DNA of 64,000 nt from Myxococcales bacterium (lineage in GTDB: Bacteria > Myxococcota > Myxococcia > Myxococcales > Myxococcaceae), in assembly GCA_030681895.1 (NCBI GenBank), contig JAUXRI010000287.1:52390-116389 (forward strand). The letters run 5' to 3'. A model generated the notes under the pieces. It saw nothing but the letters and a program-made list of their open reading frames with translations, had not been told where the DNA came from and did not search any database. Shown here one piece after another: positions 60,415-64,000 of the stretch. The position numbers and the translations under genes were made by a program. Position 1 is the first letter of the stretch. Each line of letters begins with the position of its first letter.

Positions 60415-61260
60415 TCAGGGACGAATCGCGACGAGCGGCGCGGCGAGCTCGGGCCTGGCTGCCGTCATCATGTCGATGAGCATGCGCGGCTCGGTGGTGC
60501 CCAGCGCGCCCAACTCACGAATCACCGTGGTGCGGCTCGCGGCCCAGAGCATGAGCGTCTGCAGAACGCGTGGCAGTCGAGAAAGCGTACCGATGCTCTT
60601 CGGCACCCACACGTTCCCCATGGTGTGCACGAGGTCGAACCCGGCACGAAGCGCGTGCGCGTGCGTGCGGGCTTCAGCCCACGTGATGCCACGGCGTCGG
60701 GCGTGAGCGATGACCCCAATGCTCATCATTGGCGCGACCATCGCCGCGTGGGTACGCAGCCAGCTCTGCATGTCGGGCTCGACGACGGTGGGAATGCCGG
60801 CGCCTTCGAACAGGACCGCGATCTGCGGGTCGTCGACGGTGGTGCCGGCACGAATGGTGGGGCGAATGCGCCCCTCGAGCAGCAGACAGAAGATTCCGCC
60901 CGGGAAGCCGAACGAGAAGCGCTGTGCGCCGACCGCCTCACGGAGCGGCGCGATGGAGTCGAAGGTGTTGAAGAGGAACATCACCTTTCGAGCGCCGCTG
61001 GCCTTCAGCGACGGCAGCACGGCGTCGACCTGCGTCGCGAGCACCGTCACCAACACGAGGTCGTACGCGACGGCGGGGTCGAGCTGCGCGCACACGGTGA
61101 CTGCGGCGCGTTCACCGTCGGTGCGGATGATGGCCTGTTCCGTTTCGAGGAGCCGAAGCCGTTCTCCGCGCGCCACCACGGTCACCTGGTGCCCGGTGCG
61201 TGAGAGCTGGAAGGCGAGGGTGCTGCCGATGGCGCCGGGGCCGATGAGGGCGATGTTCAT
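60415..61260 (-). CDS. Ketopantoate reductase-like (ApbA/PanE family) protein, catalytic residues altered
   Basis: The 281-residue protein begins with the NADPH-binding motif ALIGPGAIGSTLAFQL and the family block VTVVARGERLRLLE, then LVLVTVLATQVDAVL. The PanE-type C-terminal domain is divergent. In 2-dehydropantoate reductase a conserved W-x-K-x4-N pattern supplies the catalytic lysine; here the matching place reads SWLRTHAAMVAP, with Arg and no Asn. It is thus a member of the reductase superfamily with a different substrate or lost activity, not a safe panE. ATG 61260 starts at the Rossmann strand. It converges with the LysR gene with no gap (TGATCA shared by both stops). Confidence 0.82.
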   Translation of the reverse strand: MNIALIGPGAIGSTLAFQLSRTGHQVTVVARGERLRLLETEQAIIRTDGERAAVTVCAQLDPAVAYDLVLVTVLATQVDAVLPSLKASGARKVMFLFNTFDSIAPLREAVGAQRFSFGFPGGIFCLLLEGRIRPTIRAGTTVDDPQIAVLFEGAGIPTVVEPDMQSWLRTHAAMVAPMMSIGVIAHARRRGITWAEARTHAHALRAGFDLVHTMGNVWVPKSIGTLSRLPRVLQTLMLWAASRTTVIRELGALGTTEPRMLIDMMTAARPELAAPLVAIRP

Positions 61261-61316
61261 GACCTGACGATGCGACCGCGAGGTGGGTGCGGCAACGCAC
61301 ATCGGTGCAGAGCCGT

Positions 61317-61332
61317 TTTGCGGTGACGCAAA
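61317..61332. promoter_or_regulatory. Hairpin TTTGCG-GTGA-CGCAAA in divergent promoter region
   Basis: A perfect 6-bp stem with a GNRA-type tetraloop lies between the divergent ketopantoate reductase-like gene (start 61260) and the secreted-protein gene (start 61478). As DNA it is a dyad that could bind a regulator; as RNA it is a stable tetraloop hairpin. Which of these applies cannot be told. Confidence 0.35.
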
Positions 61333-61477
61333 GCAGACGACGCCCTGAATCAGACGCGACCGGCGCGCGCGCGTCGCAGCAGTTGGTCCACGTCGGCCGG
61401 CGGCCTCATGAAGCGAGCTCCGAGAGCCCCCTCTGCCGCATCGTCCGAGCGCATTTCAGTGGCATAACCCGGTCCCC

Positions 61478-61981
61478 ATGAAGACCACCCTGCTCGCCGT
61501 GTTCGTCGCTTGCTCCCTCTCCGCCGTGGCACTCGCAGACGCTGCGGGCGGTGTCTCCTGGACGGTGCCCGGTGCGTGGAAGTCCGGTGAGGCCCGGCCG
61601 ATGCGCGCAGCGACCTACGCGGTGCCTGCGGCCAAAGACGTCGAGGGCGGAGAGTGCGCTGTCTTCTTCTTCGGTCCCGGGCAGGGCGGCTCCATCGACG
61701 ACAACGTCAAGCGCTGGGTCGGCCAGTTCGAGGGCGGCAAGGCCGCACCCGCTCGCAAGGAGAAGGTGAACGGTCTCGACGTCACCCGCGTCGAGGTCGA
61801 CGGCACCTTTCAGTCCGGAGGCATGTCGGGGCCGCAAGTCGCAAAGCCGGGCTTCAAGCTCCTGGGCGCCATCGTCGAGGGCAAAGAGGGGAACGTGTTC
61901 TTCAAGTTCACCGGCCCGGCGAAGACCGTCGAGGCAGCGCGGAAGGACTTCGAGGCGCTGCTGAAGTCGCTCAAGAAGTAG
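61478..61981 (+). CDS. Small secreted protein of unknown function
   Basis: The 167-residue protein has a signal peptide (TLLAVFVACSLSAVALADAA) and a compact mature domain, SWTVPGAWKSGEARPMRAAT through GQFEGGKAAPARKEKV to FFKFTGPAKTVEAARKDFEA. The strand-turn pattern with the terminal amphipathic helix recalls periplasmic lipid- or ligand-binding folds, but no family was recognised. It probably acts in the periplasm or outside. It is followed by the kinase gene at 62064 in the same direction, with an 82-bp gap. Confidence 0.75.
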   Translation: MKTTLLAVFVACSLSAVALADAAGGVSWTVPGAWKSGEARPMRAATYAVPAAKDVEGGECAVFFFGPGQGGSIDDNVKRWVGQFEGGKAAPARKEKVNGLDVTRVEVDGTFQSGGMSGPQVAKPGFKLLGAIVEGKEGNVFFKFTGPAKTVEAARKDFEALLKSLKK

Positions 61982-62063
61982 CCAGTCAGAACCGCGCACG
62001 CCTCTCCAGACCGGCGCAAACAGGCGCGGCAGCACCTCAGTTGGTCTAGAAGCTGGGCGTTCC

Positions 62064-63455
62064 GTGACGCACCTCACTCCAGCGCAGGTCGGCTTGTATC
62101 TTCAGGGGGCCCTGACCAACGCGAGCGCTGCCGACCTCGATGCTCACATCGACACCTGCGAGGCCTGTCGCGAGCTCATCAGCCGTACGGTGCGCGAGCG
62201 GCACCACGCTGAGCTGGCCCTGGCCGAGACCACGGCGAGCGCCTCGAAGCCGTCGCTCCCCGCGGCGGTGGGAGACACCATCGACGGCCGGTATCGGGTC
62301 GAACGACTGCTCGGCATCGGAGGCATGGGCTGCGTCTTCGAGGCACACCATCTCGCCCTCAACCAGCGCGTCGCCGTGAAGCTGATGCTGCCCGAGCTCG
62401 CCAAGGACCGGGCGGCGGTCGACCGCTTCACGCGTGAAGCTCGCGCTGCCGTGCGGCTCTCGTCGGAGCACGTCGGCAAGGTGCTCGACCTCGGCGCCCT
62501 CGCAGATGGCACGCCGTACCTGGTGATGGAGCTGCTGCTGGGTGAGTCGGTCGACCAACGGCTGGTTCGCGAAGGGCCGATGCCGCGCCTGCTCGCCCTC
62601 GACATCATCTGCGCCACGCTGAAGGGCCTCGAAGAGGCGCACGGCCTGGGCATCATCCATCGCGACCTCAAGCCGGCGAACCTCTTCCTCTCGCGCCGCT
62701 CGTCGGGCGCCGAGGTGCTCAAGGTGCTCGACTTCGGAGTGGCCAAGTCAGTGCACCCCGACATCGAAGCGGGCCTCGGCGCGACGACAGGCGCGGCGCT
62801 CGTCGGCTCTCCGCTCTACATGGCTCCCGAACAGCTCGCTCCGGGTCGAGTCATCGACGCGCGCGTCGATCTCTGGGCGGTCGGCTGCACGCTGTATCAA
62901 CTGCTCTCGGGCAGCGTCCCTTTTCGAGAGGCCGACCTCGTCGAGCTCATGTACTCGATTCAGACGAGGCCCCACGTTGCGCTGACGACGCTTGTGCCTG
63001 GCGTCGCAGATGTCTCTGCTGTCATCGATGCCTGCCTCGAGAAGGACGTGACGCGCCGGCCGGCGACCGCTGCTGCGCTCCGTGCACGGTTGGAGGCGCT
63101 TCGTTCGGCGCCGCTCGCCCTCGCGACGAGCGGCAGCATCGACGTTCGTGGGCTTCGTTCTCGGTGGCCAGTCGGTGTGCTCACCGCGCTCGCGGTCGTC
63201 GCAGCGGGCGTGGTCGTGACGAGCCTGTTCACCAGCGCGCGCACCGAGCCGCTGCCCCCAGCCCCGATTCCCGTTCCCATCGCGGTTCCGGTTCCGGTTC
63301 CGGTTGCGACACAGCCGCTCGAGCGGGTCGCGCCAGTCGTCGTCGAGCCTGTGATGGTTGCTCCGCCGTCGGTCGTCGATGCCGGCATCAAGCGCACGAA
63401 GCCACGTGCGAAGCCCGGTGCCTCCCAAGCGGATGTTCTCGATGAGCGGCTCTAA
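62064..63455 (+). CDS. Ser/Thr protein kinase with N-terminal anti-sigma-type zinc finger
   Basis: The 463-residue protein opens with a zinc-binding anti-sigma type finger: H28-x3-C32-x2-C35 (DAHIDTCEACRELI). Residues ~75-350 are a Hanks-type kinase with LLGIGGMGCVFEA, catalytic lysine K106, HRDLKPANL (199-207), DFG (223-225) and GSPLYMAPEQ, all intact. A membrane helix follows (WPVGVLTALAVVAAGVVVTS), then a Pro-rich periplasmic tail (PIPVPIAVPVPVPVATQP). The zinc finger is cytoplasmic, so it may bind an ECF sigma factor or sense redox state and pass it to the kinase. GTG 62064 starts before the finger. The gene is monocistronic with the secreted-protein gene upstream. Confidence 0.93.
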   Translation: MTHLTPAQVGLYLQGALTNASAADLDAHIDTCEACRELISRTVRERHHAELALAETTASASKPSLPAAVGDTIDGRYRVERLLGIGGMGCVFEAHHLALNQRVAVKLMLPELAKDRAAVDRFTREARAAVRLSSEHVGKVLDLGALADGTPYLVMELLLGESVDQRLVREGPMPRLLALDIICATLKGLEEAHGLGIIHRDLKPANLFLSRRSSGAEVLKVLDFGVAKSVHPDIEAGLGATTGAALVGSPLYMAPEQLAPGRVIDARVDLWAVGCTLYQLLSGSVPFREADLVELMYSIQTRPHVALTTLVPGVADVSAVIDACLEKDVTRRPATAAALRARLEALRSAPLALATSGSIDVRGLRSRWPVGVLTALAVVAAGVVVTSLFTSARTEPLPPAPIPVPIAVPVPVPVATQPLERVAPVVVEPVMVAPPSVVDAGIKRTKPRAKPGASQADVLDERL

Positions 63456-63462
63456 GGACCTG

Positions 63463-63490
63463 TTGTGAAACGAGATTCAGGAATTATTGC
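63463..63490 (+). promoter_or_regulatory. Possible sigma70-type promoter
   Basis: TTGTGA at 63463 and TATTGC at 63485, 16 bases apart, lie in a locally AT-rich stretch 38 bases before the lipoprotein ATG. The fit to TTGACA/TATAAT is moderate only, and the -10 is weak. Confidence 0.25.
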
Positions 63491-63527
63491 GACTGTTCAC
63501 CGCGTGGGCGGTCAGCACAGGGAACAC

Positions 63528-64000
63528 ATGCGCCCCTTCTCTTTGCTGCTGCTTGGTCTGTTGGCTGGCTGTCTCGATCTGGACCCCTCGGCCTACCTCT
63601 TCGACCTCGATGGAGGGGCGGGGGGAGGTCAGACCATGGCCGGCGGCAGCGCTGGTGGAGGCTCGGCGGGTGGCGCTGCCGGTGGAGACTCAACCGGCGG
63701 TGGCTCGACGGCAGGTGGCTCCGCGGCAGGTGGCTCAGCAGCTGGCGGATCAGCAGCAGGCGGATCAGCAGCAGGTGGGTCAGCAGCAGGTGGCTCAGCA
63801 GCAGGTGGGTCAGCAGCAGGTGGGTCAGCAGCAGGCGGATCAGCAGCAGGCGGCTCGGCCGCAGGCGGCTCGGCCGCAGGTGGCTCGGCAGCAGGTGGCT
63901 CAGCAGCAGGCGGCTCGGCAGCAGGTGGCTCAGCAGCAGGCGGCTCAGCAGCTGGCGGCTCAGCAGCTGGCGGCTCAGCAGCTGGCGGCTCAGCAGCTGG
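63528..64000 (+). CDS. Lipoprotein with (S)AAGG repeat, 3' truncated by window edge
   Basis: ATG 63528, with AGGGA four bases upstream, starts a lipoprotein signal (MRPFSLLLLGLLAGCLDLD). After an acidic spacer the protein enters a long Gly/Ser/Ala stalk made of SAAGG and TAGGS units that runs past the window end with the frame still open. The architecture matches the stalked lipoproteins at 1053-2516 and 43760-44500; the head domain lies outside the window. There is no stop codon in the window. Confidence 0.85.
   Translation, partial: MRPFSLLLLGLLAGCLDLDPSAYLFDLDGGAGGGQTMAGGSAGGGSAGGAAGGDSTGGGSTAGGSAAGGSAAGGSAAGGSAAGGSAAGGSAAGGSAAGGSAAGGSAAGGSAAGGSAAGGSAAGGSAAGGSAAGGSAAGGSAAGGSAAGGSAAGGSAA
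63720..64000 (+). repeat. 15-bp tandem repeat array encoding SAAGG
   Basis: The unit is about TCAGCAGCAGGTGGC with small changes. Roughly 18-19 copies are visible before the window ends. Copies near the right edge are nearly identical, suggesting recent expansion. Confidence 0.9.

Noticed and set aside
63720..64000. CRISPR-like regular repeats at the right edge
   Set aside because: Units are 15 bp, directly adjacent with no spacers, and lie in frame inside a lipoprotein gene.

Overview
The window looks like a piece of a myxobacterial (Myxococcota) chromosome. Nearly all genes are GC-rich, with G or C at most third codon positions. Several features are typical of myxobacteria: three Hanks-type Ser/Thr kinases with FHA, PEGA or zinc-finger additions, an MglA-like GTPase, two sigma54 activators, many lipoproteins and secreted proteins with Gly-Ala-Gly or Asp-Ala-Gly linkers, and two proteins ending in MYXO-CTERM-like tails with the same CGCSGVD motif. 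No rRNA, tRNA, CRISPR array or insertion sequence was recognised. The species cannot be named from this sequence.

Layout. 1-3.35 kb: the end of an OmpA-family protein and two DUF3494 (ice-binding-like) lipoproteins. 3.37-7.7 kb: a regulatory block with an NtrC-type response regulator, a divergent sigma54 activator without receiver, a sensorless histidine kinase and an ExbD-like protein. 7.8-11.25 kb: a decayed membrane-protein gene, argG, a secreted protein and a pterin carbinolamine dehydratase. 11.36-18.6 kb: a tight operon of FHA-kinase-PEGA protein, TPR-PEGA protein and a very large Cys-repeat surface protein. It is followed by 500 bp of hairpin-rich non-coding DNA. 19.1-23.7 kb: a zinc-ribbon Ser/Thr kinase, a GNAT acetyltransferase, and an MglA-like GTPase overlapping a PocR-domain histidine kinase. 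23.8-37 kb: mostly envelope and secreted proteins of unknown function, an EF-hand protein, a PspC-domain protein, a frameshifted beta-propeller lipoprotein and a delta-60-repeat MYXO-CTERM protein.

37.2-40.6 kb: a translationally coupled operon of a small protein, a two-domain KaiC-like ATPase and a GGDEF-EAL cyclic-di-GMP enzyme. A truncated phospholipase-D gene lies next to it. 41-53.1 kb: lipoproteins, a coupled DUF455 ferritin-like and ATP-grasp pair, and a giant Cys-rich lipoprotein with an apparently beta-helical second half. 53.1-56.3 kb: a multi-zinc-ribbon protein, then a 2 kb island of clearly lower GC carrying an OLD-family ATPase/TOPRIM nuclease, the best candidate for an acquired defence gene. 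56.3-64 kb: a TIGR02996 protein, an EEP-fold hydrolase, a LysR regulator back-to-back with a ketopantoate-reductase-like protein, a secreted protein, a third Ser/Thr kinase with an anti-sigma-type zinc finger, and a lipoprotein whose 15-bp repeat array runs off the right edge.

Functionally the window is dominated by signal transduction and a decorated cell surface. Housekeeping is represented mainly by argG and the pterin dehydratase. The most unusual assemblies are the KaiC/c-di-GMP operon, the ferritin-like/ATP-grasp pair, the GTPase/PocR-kinase pair and the low-GC OLD island.
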